Assembly: GCA_003533785.1 (NCBI GenBank)
Contig: DQCR01000033.1
Coordinates: 659 to 15,191 of the forward strand
Source of the DNA: Flavobacteriaceae bacterium
Lineage (GTDB): Bacteria; Bacteroidota; Bacteroidia; Flavobacteriales; Flavobacteriaceae
DNA: 14,533 nt
Direction of reading: 5' to 3'
The notes beneath the pieces were generated by a model, which was given only the letters and a program-made list of their open reading frames with translations, was not told where the DNA came from and did no database searches. Position 1 is the first letter of the stretch. Every line of letters starts with the position of its first letter. A program made the translations under genes and the position numbers. Of the stretch, positions 1 to 8,390 are shown in pieces.

Positions 1-2136
1 AAAGATAATTTTTGGGAAATGGGCGATCAAGGCCCCTGTGGACCTTGCTCCGAAATCCATATCGATATACGAAGCAAAGAGGACAAAGAAAAAGTGCCGG
101 GTTCTGAACTGGTCAACAAAGATCATCCTGAAGTAATTGAAGTGTGGAATTTAGTATTTATGGAATTCAACCGTAAGGCAGATGGATCCCTGGAAAAGCT
201 TCCCCAACAACACGTAGATACTGGCATGGGTTTTGAAAGACTGTGCATGGTTTTGCAAGGAGTTCAATCCAATTATGATACGGATGTATTCACCCCTTTG
301 ATTCGTGAAATTGAAACTCGTACTGGGACAGAATATGGTAATAATATTGAAACAGATATCGCCATGCGGGTGATTGCCGACCATCTCCGAACGGTTTATT
401 TTGCAATTGCTGATGGACAGCTTCCAAGCAATACTGGAGCGGGTTACGTCATTCGAAGAATTCTTCGACGTGCCATCCGTTATGGATTTACTTTTCTAAA
501 TCAAAAGGAAGCCTTCATCCATCAATTGGCCGATATCCTGAGCCAACAAATGGGAGGAGTTTTTCCAGAGCTCAAAAAACAACAGAATCTAGCAGAGAAC
601 GTGATTCGGGAAGAAGAGAACTCTTTTTTGAAGACTTTGGATCAAGGCTTGGCGCTTCTGGATAGCTTATTGGCCAACACAACTGATAAAAAAATTAGTG
701 GTTCTAAAGCTTTTGAACTGTACGACACCTTTGGATTTCCATTGGATTTAACAGCTTTGATTGGTCGCGAAAGAGGATTTCAAGTGGATGAAGCTGGTTT
801 TGCCGCAGAAATGGAAAAACAAAAGGCACGCTCACGGGCAGCAGCGGCTTCTTCATCCGACGACTGGCAGGTTTTACTCCAAGACCAAGTCGAGGAATTT
901 GTAGGCTATGATTTATTGGAAACTGAGGTCAAGATCACCCGCTTTCGTAAAGTAACCTCCAAAAAAGAGGGGGACATGTATCAATTGGTTTTTACTCACA
1001 CGCCTTTTTATCCAGAAGGAGGTGGTCAAGTAGGAGATAAAGGCTATTTGGAAGATTCCAATGGTGACATTCATTATATAACAGACACCAAAAAAGAAAA
1101 TGATTTAATCTTACATTTTTGCAAGACGCTCCCAAAGAATACAAACCGTAGTTTTAAAGCCGTTGTGGATGCCAATCAGCGATCACGCACATCTTGCAAC
1201 CATACGGCAACCCACTTAATGCATCAAGCATTGAGAACCATATTGGGGGATCATGTGGAACAAAAGGGATCTATGGTACACTCAGGAATGTTCCGCTTCG
1301 ACTTTTCGCATTTCACTAAAGTAACGACGGAAGAATTGGCTCAAGTGGAACAATTTGTCAATGCTCGAATTCAAGAGGAATTACCCCTGGAGGAAAGTAG
1401 AAACATCCCCAAAGAAGAGGCAGTCAAACAAGGTGCTCTCGCCCTATTTGGAGAAAAATATGGTGACACAGTCCGCGCCATTCGTTTTGGGCAGTCCATA
1501 GAATTGTGTGGAGGTACACATGTTGCCAATACAAGCCAGATATGGCACTTTAAGATCACTGGTGAAAGCGCTGTAGCTGCAGGAATAAGAAGAATAGAAG
1601 CAATCACAGCCGATGCTGTCAAAACCTATTTTGAAGAGCAAAACAACAAATTGAATGCCATCCAAGAACTCTTGAATCGCCCTCAAGACACGGTCAATTC
1701 CGTCCAACAATTGCAGATAGAAAATACACAGCTAAAAAAAGAAGTAGCCGAACTTAACAAATTAAAAACTCAAATTGTTAAAAAAGAGTTGGAAGCTGAA
1801 CTGAAAGAAAAAGAAGGGCTGCAATTTCTGGCTAAGGAAGTATCACTGGATGCACAAGGAATCAAAAATGCAGCTTTTGATATGGGTCAAAACAAAGATA
1901 ATTTAGTCTTGATCTTGGCTGCAGTGTCAAATAATAAGCCAATTTTGAGTTGTTATATATCCAAAAAATTGGTCAAAGATAGAGGCCTTAACGCAGGAGA
2001 AATTGTTCGCAGTTTAGGAAAACACATACGCGGTGGCGGCGGGGGACAAGCTTTTTTTGCTACTGCTGGTGGGAGCTATCCAGAAGGAATCAATGCTGCC
2101 TTGGGAGCAGCTGAGTTCGAAGTTTTTTCGAATTAA
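1..2136 (+). CDS. alaS: Alanyl-tRNA synthetase, 5'-truncated by the window edge
   Basis: This enzyme charges tRNA-Ala with alanine in the cytoplasm and edits mischarged Ser- and Gly-tRNA. The frame is open from base 1, so the ATG at 19 is internal ([17 protein letters not shown] is a conserved class II catalytic segment). By comparison with full AlaRS (about 870 residues), roughly 160 N-terminal residues lie outside the window; 711 remain. Visible in order are the rest of the catalytic and tRNA-binding region, then the editing domain with HTATH (codons 401-405) and the partner CGGTH (codons 503-507), which form the zinc site. A Lys/Glu-rich coiled-coil-like stretch follows (codons about 545-605), then the C-terminal DHHA1-type domain with a glycine-rich [13 protein letters not shown] segment near the end. 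It stops at TAA 2134-2136, overlapping the stop of the opposite-strand gene by four bases. Identification is secure. Confidence 0.97.
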   Translation, partial: KDNFWEMGDQGPCGPCSEIHIDIRSKEDKEKVPGSELVNKDHPEVIEVWNLVFMEFNRKADGSLEKLPQQHVDTGMGFERLCMVLQGVQSNYDTDVFTPLIREIETRTGTEYGNNIETDIAMRVIADHLRTVYFAIADGQLPSNTGAGYVIRRILRRAIRYGFTFLNQKEAFIHQLADILSQQMGGVFPELKKQQNLAENVIREEENSFLKTLDQGLALLDSLLANTTDKKISGSKAFELYDTFGFPLDLTALIGRERGFQVDEAGFAAEMEKQKARSRAAAASSSDDWQVLLQDQVEEFVGYDLLETEVKITRFRKVTSKKEGDMYQLVFTHTPFYPEGGGQVGDKGYLEDSNGDIHYITDTKKENDLILHFCKTLPKNTNRSFKAVVDANQRSRTSCNHTATHLMHQALRTILGDHVEQKGSMVHSGMFRFDFSHFTKVTTEELAQVEQFVNARIQEELPLEESRNIPKEEAVKQGALALFGEKYGDTVRAIRFGQSIELCGGTHVANTSQIWHFKITGESAVAAGIRRIEAITADAVKTYFEEQNNKLNAIQELLNRPQDTVNSVQQLQIENTQLKKEVAELNKLKTQIVKKELEAELKEKEGLQFLAKEVSLDAQGIKNAAFDMGQNKDNLVLILAAVSNNKPILSCYISKKLVKDRGLNAGEIVRSLGKHIRGGGGGQAFFATAGGSYPEGINAALGAAEFEVFSN
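2114..2134. terminator. Possible bidirectional hairpin inside the alaS 3' end
   Basis: TTCGAA at 2116-2121 and again at 2127-2132 can pair across a GTTTT loop; an A-T pair and a G-T wobble extend the stem outward. It lies in the last codons of alaS, touching the overlapping stop codons of the two convergent genes, where there is no intergenic space for a normal terminator. The stem is short and has no clear T tract on the + strand, so termination is only an inference. Confidence 0.3.
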
Positions 2137-2654
2137 TCAGAGTCAGTTGGTGGGTAGACACTAAGTATTTCTGAAACCAGATTGTAAATCCTTTCATCCC
2201 TTTTATTGGTCATTTCTGTCAATGGGCCTCGACCACGCCCTTGCCAAACCAGTTGTTTTGTGTTGTTATCAATCAAATCGATATATAGGATTCCTTCAGT
2301 CCGCGAGCTCACCGATTGCATTGAGGGACCCATAAACCATGGATTCCATCCCCAACCCCAACCCCAATAGTTGTTGTTTAAATACACGCGTTCTTTGGCT
2401 TGGGTACTAATACGAATTAGTAGATCAGGTACTTCCGATTTAGAAAGTCGTTTGCCTTCTAAATTGGCATCAATACTACGCAAGATGCGACGCTTATCCA
2501 AATCAGAAATTTCTACTGCATCAATGTCCTTTTTCAAATAGGCATAGGTTTTGTATTGATTGAAATCAACAGCGCTATCAAAATCTGAAAAAACAGCAAC
2601 GGAGGAACACATCGTTGTTATTAAAGAAACCAACAATAAAAAAATCTTTTTCAT
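2133..2654 (-). CDS. DUF4136 domain putative lipoprotein
   Basis: A 173-residue envelope protein of unknown function. The N-terminus ([16 protein letters not shown]) is a lipoprotein-type leader with Cys16 as the likely lipidated residue. The residue before it is Met rather than the usual Gly/Ala/Ser, so the lipobox is imperfect. The family pattern follows: [16 protein letters not shown] at about 24-39, an [10 protein letters not shown] helix, a GW-rich aromatic loop (97-106), then [21 protein letters not shown] and a final helix ending SVYPP. This order matches DUF4136 proteins, which in Bacteroidota are mostly short lipoproteins. It starts at ATG 2654 and lies 43 bases downstream of the DUF5522 gene on the same strand, so the two may be co-transcribed. 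Its stop overlaps that of alaS. The family call is from pattern recognition and the function is not known. Confidence 0.85.
   Translation of the reverse strand: MKKIFLLLVSLITTMCSSVAVFSDFDSAVDFNQYKTYAYLKKDIDAVEISDLDKRRILRSIDANLEGKRLSKSEVPDLLIRISTQAKERVYLNNNYWGWGWGWNPWFMGPSMQSVSSRTEGILYIDLIDNNTKQLVWQGRGRGPLTEMTNKRDERIYNLVSEILSVYPPTDSD
2350..2367 (-). repeat. Three tandem TTGGGG units on the coding strand
   Basis: The + strand carries CCCCAA three times without interruption, so the mRNA-like strand reads three GGGG runs separated by TT, followed closely by ATGG. It encodes part of the Trp-Gly loop of the DUF4136 protein. The run could form a G-quadruplex-like structure or slip during replication; neither is shown by the sequence alone. 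Confidence 0.8.
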
Positions 2655-2697
2655 CTATATAATTATTAAATACACATTCCAAAAACTATGCCGAAAA

Positions 2698-2913
<216 letters not shown>

Positions 2914-2915
2914 TC

Positions 2916-3818
2916 ATGTTTAATCAGGTATTCCTTTCTGAAAATCAATCCATTGACACTTTTTCTGAAATACGATTGACCATGAAAAGAGAGGATCAGA
3001 TTCATCCTGTTCTCTCTGGGAATAAATACCGAAAACTCAAATACAATTTTCAGCGTCTAAAAAGTGCATCGTATAAGAAGGTATTCACTTTTGGTGGCGC
3101 TTTTTCCAATCACCTAGCTGCTGTTGCCGCAGCAGGGATTTCTCTAAAAATCCCAACGATTGGAATTGTTCGGGGTGAAGAGTGGGAATTTAAGATAGAA
3201 AAGAGCCCCACTCTGACGTATTGCCAATCTCAGGGGATGATTTTGTATTTTATCTCTCGAGACGCCTATCGAGAAAAAAAAGTACCTTTTCCCTACGATC
3301 CTTCCCAAGACTATCTTTTGCCCGAAGGCGGGACCAATGCTTTAGCGATTGAGGGATGTAAAGAGATATTAAATAATTCCGATACCCAATTTGATACGGT
3401 GTGCTGTTGTGTGGGAACTGGAGGAACCCTCGCAGGACTTATTGAAGCAAGTGCCTCCGATCAAGAAATTCTTGGATTTCCTGCCTTAATGCATCGCCAA
3501 TTGGAAGGTGATATACAGCAATGGACCAAAAAAGATAACTGGACTTTAATCAGAGGCTTTGAGTTTGGTGGCTACGCGAGAACCAACGAAGCCTTGGTCT
3601 TGTTTATGAATTCTTTTTACCAACAATATGGAATTCCCTTAGATCCAATCTATACTGGGAAAATGCTTTTTGGTATTTTTGAACTCATAAAGAAAGGCCA
3701 ATGGCGATGGGGAAACAATGTATTGATCATTCACACTGGAGGACTCCAAGGAATTCGAGGCTTCAATCAACACCGATTAGAAAAGGGTCATACCCCACTC
3801 TGTTATTCCTCTGCTTAA
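2916..3818 (+). CDS. PLP-dependent D-cysteine desulfhydrase / ACC deaminase family enzyme
   Basis: A 300-residue fold-type II PLP enzyme. I chose ATG 2916 (MFNQVFLSENQ) because the upstream in-frame ATG at 2838 lies inside the opposite DUF5522 gene and before the predicted promoter. SGNKYRKLKYN holds the Schiff-base lysine (Lys37). GGAFSNH (60-66) follows, and VGTGGTLAG (166-174) is the phosphate-binding loop. In true ACC deaminases the active-site Tyr is followed by Glu and a later position is Leu; here the matching segments read IYTGKM (Tyr246-Thr247) and HTGG (Thr274), as in D-cysteine desulfhydrases. Conversion of D-cysteine to pyruvate, sulfide and ammonia is therefore more likely than ACC cleavage, though the substrate is inferred. 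It is the first gene of a three-gene + strand run; its end overlaps the long form of the next gene in another frame. Confidence 0.88.
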   Translation: MFNQVFLSENQSIDTFSEIRLTMKREDQIHPVLSGNKYRKLKYNFQRLKSASYKKVFTFGGAFSNHLAAVAAAGISLKIPTIGIVRGEEWEFKIEKSPTLTYCQSQGMILYFISRDAYREKKVPFPYDPSQDYLLPEGGTNALAIEGCKEILNNSDTQFDTVCCCVGTGGTLAGLIEASASDQEILGFPALMHRQLEGDIQQWTKKDNWTLIRGFEFGGYARTNEALVLFMNSFYQQYGIPLDPIYTGKMLFGIFELIKKGQWRWGNNVLIIHTGGLQGIRGFNQHRLEKGHTPLCYSSA

Positions 3819-4633
3819 TTTTGTTAGTATTGGGGAGCGGTTGTGGGGTTAGAAAAGTACGAATCACCAACAATGCTAGGTCCGAATCGCTTCAACAGAC
3901 ACCAAAACCCAATCCCAATCTAACGAAGAATCTTTCTTCATCTTCTAGCGACAAAAATGCAGCCCCAACTGCGGCTTTCAATTCAAAACAGACTCCAGCA
4001 GAACGCATCGCAGAGTATATTGTAATCTTTGGTCCTGTAGCGCAAGGTGAAATGGAAACTTTTCGAATTCCCGCAAGCATTACCTTGGCGCAAGGGCTTT
4101 TGGAATCGGGCAATGGGAGTGGCCGATTGGCTCAAGAGGCCAATAATCATTTTGGGATTAAATGCCATACGGGTTGGAACGGAAAGCGCATCTATCACGA
4201 TGACGACCGCAAAGGAGAATGTTTTCGGGTGTACCAAAATCCGATATCCTCCTATCGTGATCATTCCTTGTTTCTTACAGAGCGCAGGCGGTATGCTTTT
4301 TTATTCGACTTCAACCCCACGGATTACAAAGCATGGGCGAGAGGGTTGAAAAAAGCGGGCTATGCTACCGATCCAAAATATCCCCAAAAACTGATCAGTC
4401 TCATTGAACGCTATCAGCTGGACCGGTTTGATAAACAAATAAAATTTAAAAAGCGAAAGAAAAAGACGCTCTCCAAAGCCCCAGTTTCTTCCATATTACA
4501 TACCGTGGCATTGGGAGATACTCTCTACAGTATAGCGCGAAAATACAATGTTGCCCTAGAAGCACTTATCCGATTGAACACCATTGAAAATAATACTATT
4601 TATCCGGGACAAAAGTTGAAAGTCCCACAATAA
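3776..4633 (+). CDS. Glucosaminidase (GH73/FlgJ-like) plus LysM lipoprotein
   Basis: A predicted envelope peptidoglycan hydrolase cleaving N-acetylglucosamine linkages. The open frame begins at ATG 3701 (310 residues), but the first 25 codons lie within the conserved end of the PLP enzyme gene. A normal leader, (I/M)[22 protein letters not shown], begins only at an ATT codon at 3776, which I use as a tentative start (285 residues); ATG 3701 and 3707 remain alternatives. In the short form the likely lipidated Cys is residue 23. After a Ser/Pro/Asn-rich linker comes the glucosaminidase domain (about 75-205), with [17 protein letters not shown] holding the probable catalytic Glu110, then [12 protein letters not shown] and a [11 protein letters not shown] segment. 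The last 44 residues form one LysM motif ([18 protein letters not shown] to [10 protein letters not shown]) for glycan binding. hemL follows seven bases later. The function is well supported; the start is not. Confidence 0.88.
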   Translation: MRKGSYPTLLFLCLILLVLGSGCGVRKVRITNNARSESLQQTPKPNPNLTKNLSSSSSDKNAAPTAAFNSKQTPAERIAEYIVIFGPVAQGEMETFRIPASITLAQGLLESGNGSGRLAQEANNHFGIKCHTGWNGKRIYHDDDRKGECFRVYQNPISSYRDHSLFLTERRRYAFLFDFNPTDYKAWARGLKKAGYATDPKYPQKLISLIERYQLDRFDKQIKFKKRKKKTLSKAPVSSILHTVALGDTLYSIARKYNVALEALIRLNTIENNTIYPGQKLKVPQ

Positions 4634-4640
4634 GATTAAC

Positions 4641-5927
4641 ATGCGATACGAAAGAAGTAGTGCACTATTTAAAGCAGCTCAATCTGTAATACCCGGCGGT
4701 GTGAATTCTCCAGTTCGAGCATTTCAAGCGGTGGGAGGCACTCCCATTTTTGTAGACCATGCCAAGGGTGCCTATCTCTATGATGAGGACGGAAATCGAT
4801 TGATCGATTACATTTCAAGTTGGGGGCCAATGCTTTTGGGTCACGCATTTGAACCTGTGATTTTGGCCGTAAAAGAACGTGTAGATAAAGGAACTTCCTA
4901 CGGCATGCCCACCGAGTTGGAAACACAAATTGCGGAATTGGCCCTGTCCATGATACCCAATATGGACCAAATTCGAATGGTTAATTCGGGAACAGAAGCC
5001 TGTATGAGTGCGGTTCGTTTGGCAAGGGGTTATACAGGTAGAGAGAAATTAATCAAGTTTGCAGGCTGTTATCATGGCCATTCGGATGCCTTTTTAATTC
5101 AGGCGGGAAGTGGAGCTGTTACCTTTGGCGCACCGAGCAGTCCGGGAGTAACCAAAGGGACTGCCCAAGACACGCTTTTGGCCTCTTACAACGATCTAGA
5201 AAGTGTCGCTCAGCATTTTGAGCACCATCCCGAAGCCATAGCCGCAATTATTGTTGAACCCATAGCGGGTAATATGGGATGTATTCCACCCCAAAAAGGT
5301 TTTTTAGAGGGTCTTCGGTCGCTTTGCGACCAGTATGGTTCATTACTCCTCTTTGATGAAGTGATGACGGGCTTTCGATTGGCTCCTGGAGGGGCTCAAG
5401 AACGTTTGGGAATTCAGGCTGATATAGCAACTTATGGAAAAGTTTTGGGTGGAGGATTGCCCGTAGGTGCGTTTGCTGCTCGAAATGAAATTATGGCACA
5501 GTTGGCTCCCCTCGGACCTGTATATCAAGCGGGAACTTTGAGCGGGAATCCACTTGCAATGGCAGCGGGACATGCCATGCTTGCGCATCTTGCCTACCAT
5601 CCAGAAGTATTCCAGAGCTTGGATCATAAAACAGAACAACTTCATCTTGGAATGGATAGCCTATTGCAGGCCAAAGGTATCCCTCATCAAATCAATCGTT
5701 TTGGTTCTATGCTCTCTTTGCATTTTACAGAACAAGCTGTGGTTGATTTTCAATCAGCTGCTCTGGGAAACAACGCTCATTTTAAGGCTTATTTTCATGG
5801 AATGTTGGATCGGGGAGTCTACCTCCCTCCCTCTGCTTTTGAAAGCTATTTTCTGAACGATGCGCTTTCGGAAAGGGATATCACATATACATTGACCGCT
5901 TTTGAAGACTGGCTCAAAACAATATAA
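4641..5927 (+). CDS. hemL: Glutamate-1-semialdehyde 2,1-aminomutase
   Basis: This enzyme converts glutamate-1-semialdehyde to 5-aminolevulinate in the C5 route to heme and other tetrapyrroles; it is cytoplasmic and uses PLP/PMP. The 428-residue length is normal. Visible landmarks are [13 protein letters not shown] (16-28), the gating-region [11 protein letters not shown] (84-94), [15 protein letters not shown] (115-129), CYHGHSDAF (143-151), [11 protein letters not shown] with Asp239 contacting the PLP ring nitrogen, [15 protein letters not shown] with the Schiff-base Lys267, and AGTLSGNP (297-304). It starts at ATG 4641, seven bases after the glucosaminidase stop, so it is probably the last gene of that operon, and a strong hairpin follows its stop. 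Neither hemA nor other heme genes are in the window. There is no oddity in the active site. Confidence 0.97.
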   Translation: MRYERSSALFKAAQSVIPGGVNSPVRAFQAVGGTPIFVDHAKGAYLYDEDGNRLIDYISSWGPMLLGHAFEPVILAVKERVDKGTSYGMPTELETQIAELALSMIPNMDQIRMVNSGTEACMSAVRLARGYTGREKLIKFAGCYHGHSDAFLIQAGSGAVTFGAPSSPGVTKGTAQDTLLASYNDLESVAQHFEHHPEAIAAIIVEPIAGNMGCIPPQKGFLEGLRSLCDQYGSLLLFDEVMTGFRLAPGGAQERLGIQADIATYGKVLGGGLPVGAFAARNEIMAQLAPLGPVYQAGTLSGNPLAMAAGHAMLAHLAYHPEVFQSLDHKTEQLHLGMDSLLQAKGIPHQINRFGSMLSLHFTEQAVVDFQSAALGNNAHFKAYFHGMLDRGVYLPPSAFESYFLNDALSERDITYTLTAFEDWLKTI

Positions 5928-5951
5928 AAAAACTCACTCTCGTGAGTTTTT
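5928..5951. terminator. Bidirectional rho-independent terminator
   Basis: AAAAACTCAC (5928-5937) pairs perfectly with GTGAGTTTTT (5942-5951) around a TCTC loop. The A run on one arm and T run on the other let it work for hemL on the + strand and for the convergent Spy-like gene on the - strand. It starts right after the hemL stop codon and ends 13 bases before the stop of the opposite gene. Confidence 0.85.
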
Positions 5952-5964
5952 AGGTAGGTGAATA

Positions 5965-6357
5965 TTAATGCTTTCGCATTTTATAGTGTTTTTTTCTCTT
6001 TTTAGCTTTTTTTTCTATCATATCCCGAAACTGAGTAAACTGTTCTGGATTCAAAATGGTTTCCATATCTCTCTGAAGGGTAATCTGGGCTTCCAACCGC
6101 TTTTCTTGAAAAGCTTCCTTTTGTTCTTGTGATAAGGACTTCGGGTTTTTGGGTCGTTGAGGCCGATTGGACCGGTGTTTTTCTAATAAGCTTTCCACCA
6201 GAGTGGCTTGGTCATCTGTCAGGTTGAGGGCCAAGGTCAAACGTTTGATTTGAATCTGTGGGTTTTGTTCTTTAGGTAGATGTTCTCTTTGAGGGTTATT
6301 TTGAGCAAAAAAGGAAATAGGACTCAATAAGAGCAGGACCATAATAATGTTTTTCAT
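5965..6357 (-). CDS. Small secreted Spy/LTxxQ-like basic protein
   Basis: A 130-residue protein with a clear signal peptide (MKNIIMVLLLLSPISFFAQ, cleavage near residue 19), so it is periplasmic or exported. The mature part is predicted helical and charged, with LTDDQ (46-50), LSQEQ (75-79) and LNPEQ (102-106), resembling the LTxxQ motifs of Spy/CpxP-like periplasmic chaperones. It ends in a very basic tail (KKAKKRKKHYKMRKH). Small proteins of this type are common in Bacteroidota, often near envelope-stress regulators, but none is seen here; the upstream gene on this strand is lysS, 96 bases away. The family resemblance is moderate and the function (chaperone or metal/stress-related) is inferred only. 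It starts at ATG 6357. Confidence 0.75.
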   Translation of the reverse strand: MKNIIMVLLLLSPISFFAQNNPQREHLPKEQNPQIQIKRLTLALNLTDDQATLVESLLEKHRSNRPQRPKNPKSLSQEQKEAFQEKRLEAQITLQRDMETILNPEQFTQFRDMIEKKAKKRKKHYKMRKH

Positions 6358-6384
6358 AATTGAATATTTATATCCTTTAGACAG

Positions 6385-6412
6385 ATAAAAACAATCAAGG
6401 TTTATGCCTTAA
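6385..6412 (-). terminator. Weak candidate terminator downstream of lysS
   Basis: On the - strand TTAAGG, a CATAAA loop and CCTTGA can form a six-pair stem (one G-T wobble), followed by a TTGTTTTTAT tract. It lies between lysS and the Spy-like gene and could reduce read-through from lysS. The stem is short, so this is a tentative call. Confidence 0.35.
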
Positions 6413-6453
6413 CAAAACTTTGGCAAACAAACGGGAATTGTCTTGAGAGAATA

Positions 6454-8148
6454 TTAGGTAATAAGTGCAACAAAAAGAGCCGTTTGTTCTTTTTTAACCT
6501 GAGCCAGTTTATTTGATGTGAGTCCTTTGATAGCTTTGTCCCATTTTTTATTGCTCAATCCGGCTTTTTCTTTAAGTGAAGGGAGCGCAATTGGATTTTC
6601 TTGTTTGAGAAGATCAAGGACTATTTTTTCTTCTTCAGTCAGGGGAACGACTTTTGTTTCGGGTTTCATCTGTGGGAAGAAAAGGACCTCTTGGATGGAG
6701 CTATTGTTGGTCAATAACATGCACAACCGATCGATACCAATGCCAATTCCCGATGTGGGGGGCATTCCATATTCCAACGAGCGTAAAAAATCTTGATCGA
6801 TAAACATGGCTTCATCGTCGCCTTTTTCGGACAACTCTAATTGTTCTTCAAAACGCTTCCTTTGGTCGATGGGATCATTCAACTCAGAATAGGCATTGGC
6901 CAACTCTTTCCCATTGACCATCAATTCAAATCGTTCTGTTAGTTTGGGGTTGCTTCGATGTTCTTTGGTGAGGGGACTCATGGATTTGGGATAGTCTATA
7001 ATGAAGGTGGGTTGGATATAATGATGCTCACATTTTTCCCCAAAAATTGTATCGATTAATTTGCCCTCTCCCATCGTATCATCCACTTCGAGTCCCAATC
7101 CCTTTGCTGCAACCCGAAGTTGGTTTTCATTCATCTCGGACACATCTATACCAGTGTGGGTGTGAATTGCTTCCAAAATAGGGACCCTTGGGTAGGGTGC
7201 TTTAAAATCAATAGAATGTTTTTCGAGGCCAACTGAAGAACTACCCGTAGCCTCGATGGCCACTTTCTCTAAAAGAGCTTCGGTAGTTTCCATCATCCAG
7301 AAATAATCTTTGTATGCTACATAGAGTTCCATTACGGTGAATTCTGGATTGTGCGTACGATCCATTCCTTCGTTTCGAAAATCCTTGGAAAACTCATAAA
7401 CCCCATCAAAGCCACCAACGATCAACCGCTTCAGATACAGCTCATTGGCGATACGAAGGTACAAGGGAATGTTCAATGCATTGTGATGGGTAACAAAGGG
7501 ACGGGCTGCTGCTCCTCCTGGGATGGGTTGAAGAATGGGTGTTTCTACTTCCAAATACCCTTTATTATCAAAAAAAGAGCGTATCGTCTGGGTGATTTTC
7601 GTTCGCTTTACAAAAGTGTCTTTAACCTTTGGGTTTACGATCAAATCCACATATCGTTGTCGATAGCGTTGTTCGGGATCGTTAAACTCATCGTAGGTAT
7701 TCCCCGAGGCATCTGTTTTGGGAAGGGGAAGGGGACGCAGGGTTTTATTGAGCAATTCGAAAGATTTGACCATAATGGTGGGCTCGCCCACCTGTGTTGT
7801 GAATAACGTCCCTCGTATTCCAATAATATCACCAATATCTAGGAGTTTTTTATACACCTCATTGTATGCAGTCTTATCTTCTCCTGGACAGATTTCGTCT
7901 CGATTGAAATACACTTGAATCCGTCCCTGACTATCTTGTAATTCGGCAAAGCTGGCTTTTCCTTGGATCCGACGAGACATTAATCGACCGGCCACCACTA
8001 CTTCTTTTTCATCGGTAAAGTTGGCCTTGATTTGTTCCGAACTGTGATCCACTGGAAAAAGAGCAGCAGGATAGGGATTGATTCCTAGCTCTCGGAGACT
8101 TTTTAGTTTGTCTCTGCGAACCTGTTCTTGTTCCGATAGTGCACCCAT
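6454..8148 (-). CDS. lysS: Lysyl-tRNA synthetase, class II, with C-terminal extension
   Basis: Charges tRNA-Lys with lysine in the cytoplasm. I start at ATG 8148 ([15 protein letters not shown], 564 residues); an in-frame TTG at 8169 lies inside a perfect -7 promoter box and is rejected. The N-terminal OB-fold anticodon-binding domain spans about 50-140 ([21 protein letters not shown]). Class II motif 1 is near [21 protein letters not shown], motif 2 is [22 protein letters not shown], and motif 3 is [13 protein letters not shown] near 467-479. The usual bacterial enzyme ends just after FFPQMKPE (about 490-497). Here about 67 further residues follow, helical and basic, including [23 protein letters not shown], which looks like a small winged-helix-type domain. 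I associate such a tail with Bacteroidota LysRS. It is divergent from the Pmp3-lipB unit. Confidence 0.96.
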   Translation of the reverse strand: MGALSEQEQVRRDKLKSLRELGINPYPAALFPVDHSSEQIKANFTDEKEVVVAGRLMSRRIQGKASFAELQDSQGRIQVYFNRDEICPGEDKTAYNEVYKKLLDIGDIIGIRGTLFTTQVGEPTIMVKSFELLNKTLRPLPLPKTDASGNTYDEFNDPEQRYRQRYVDLIVNPKVKDTFVKRTKITQTIRSFFDNKGYLEVETPILQPIPGGAAARPFVTHHNALNIPLYLRIANELYLKRLIVGGFDGVYEFSKDFRNEGMDRTHNPEFTVMELYVAYKDYFWMMETTEALLEKVAIEATGSSSVGLEKHSIDFKAPYPRVPILEAIHTHTGIDVSEMNENQLRVAAKGLGLEVDDTMGEGKLIDTIFGEKCEHHYIQPTFIIDYPKSMSPLTKEHRSNPKLTERFELMVNGKELANAYSELNDPIDQRKRFEEQLELSEKGDDEAMFIDQDFLRSLEYGMPPTSGIGIGIDRLCMLLTNNSSIQEVLFFPQMKPETKVVPLTEEEKIVLDLLKQENPIALPSLKEKAGLSNKKWDKAIKGLTSNKLAQVKKEQTALFVALIT

Positions 8149-8166
8149 TTGGAATTTTAATTTGAG

Positions 8167-8174
8167 CAAAGATA
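8167..8174 (-). promoter_or_regulatory. Putative -7 box for lysS
   Basis: On the - strand this reads TATCTTTG, a perfect TAnnTTTG Bacteroidota -7 element, about 18 bases upstream of the lysS ATG at 8148. A -33 TTG at the usual spacing is not clear. It is a mirror image of the box at 8206-8213. Confidence 0.5.
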
Positions 8175-8205
8175 CGCATTGACAAACAATAGGTAGTAAA
8201 ATTCT

Positions 8206-8213
8206 TATCTTTG
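8206..8213 (+). promoter_or_regulatory. Putative -7 box for the Pmp3-lipB unit
   Basis: TATCTTTG is a perfect TAnnTTTG element, 15 bases before the ATG at 8229. A TTG at 8179-8181 could be the -33 element, although the 24-base spacing is longer than the usual 19-21. Confidence 0.5.
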
Positions 8214-8228
8214 AAAAAACCTGCTAAT

Positions 8229-8390
8229 ATGAGTTTTTGGCGTGTTATAATGTCCCTTTTTTTTCCTCCTTTGGCTGTGGTAGATCAGGGTTGTGGTTCC
8301 CTATTCATTGTATTTCTTCTAACCCTTTGTGGTTGGGTGCCAGGAGTCATTGCCGCGTTGGTTATTCTAAATAATACGAATCGAATTTAG
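8229..8390 (+). CDS. Pmp3/YqaE family small membrane protein (UPF0057)
   Basis: A 53-residue protein, MSFWRVIMSLFFPPLAVVDQ and onward, ending NNTNRI before TAG. The LFFPPLAVVDQGCGS segment, then LFIVFLLTLCGWVPGVIAALVI, is the two-helix hairpin signature of the Pmp3/YqaE proteolipid family, with the PPLAV and GWVPG motifs in the expected places. Members sit in the inner (plasma) membrane and are linked in other organisms to cation homeostasis and stress; the role here is inferred. It begins 15 bases after a perfect TATCTTTG box. Its TAG stop is immediately followed by the TTG start of lipB with no gap, so the two are almost certainly one transcript with likely translational coupling. It is easily missed by annotation because of its size. 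Confidence 0.92.
   Translation: MSFWRVIMSLFFPPLAVVDQGCGSLFIVFLLTLCGWVPGVIAALVILNNTNRI

Noticed and set aside
3701..3818. Possible frameshifted fusion between the PLP enzyme and the glucosaminidase
   Set aside because: The PLP enzyme is full length with its own stop, and the second protein has its own lipoprotein leader starting after the conserved C-terminus. A slippery site or fusion is not needed.
7351..7806. A 151-codon + strand open frame antisense to lysS
   Set aside because: It lies entirely within the conserved lysS catalytic region, shows no recognisable domain and has no promoter or spacing of its own; it is a shadow frame.
8149..8169. TTG start for lysS at 8169
   Set aside because: The codon falls inside a perfect TATCTTTG -7 box, so it would not be in the transcript from that promoter; ATG 8148 fits.
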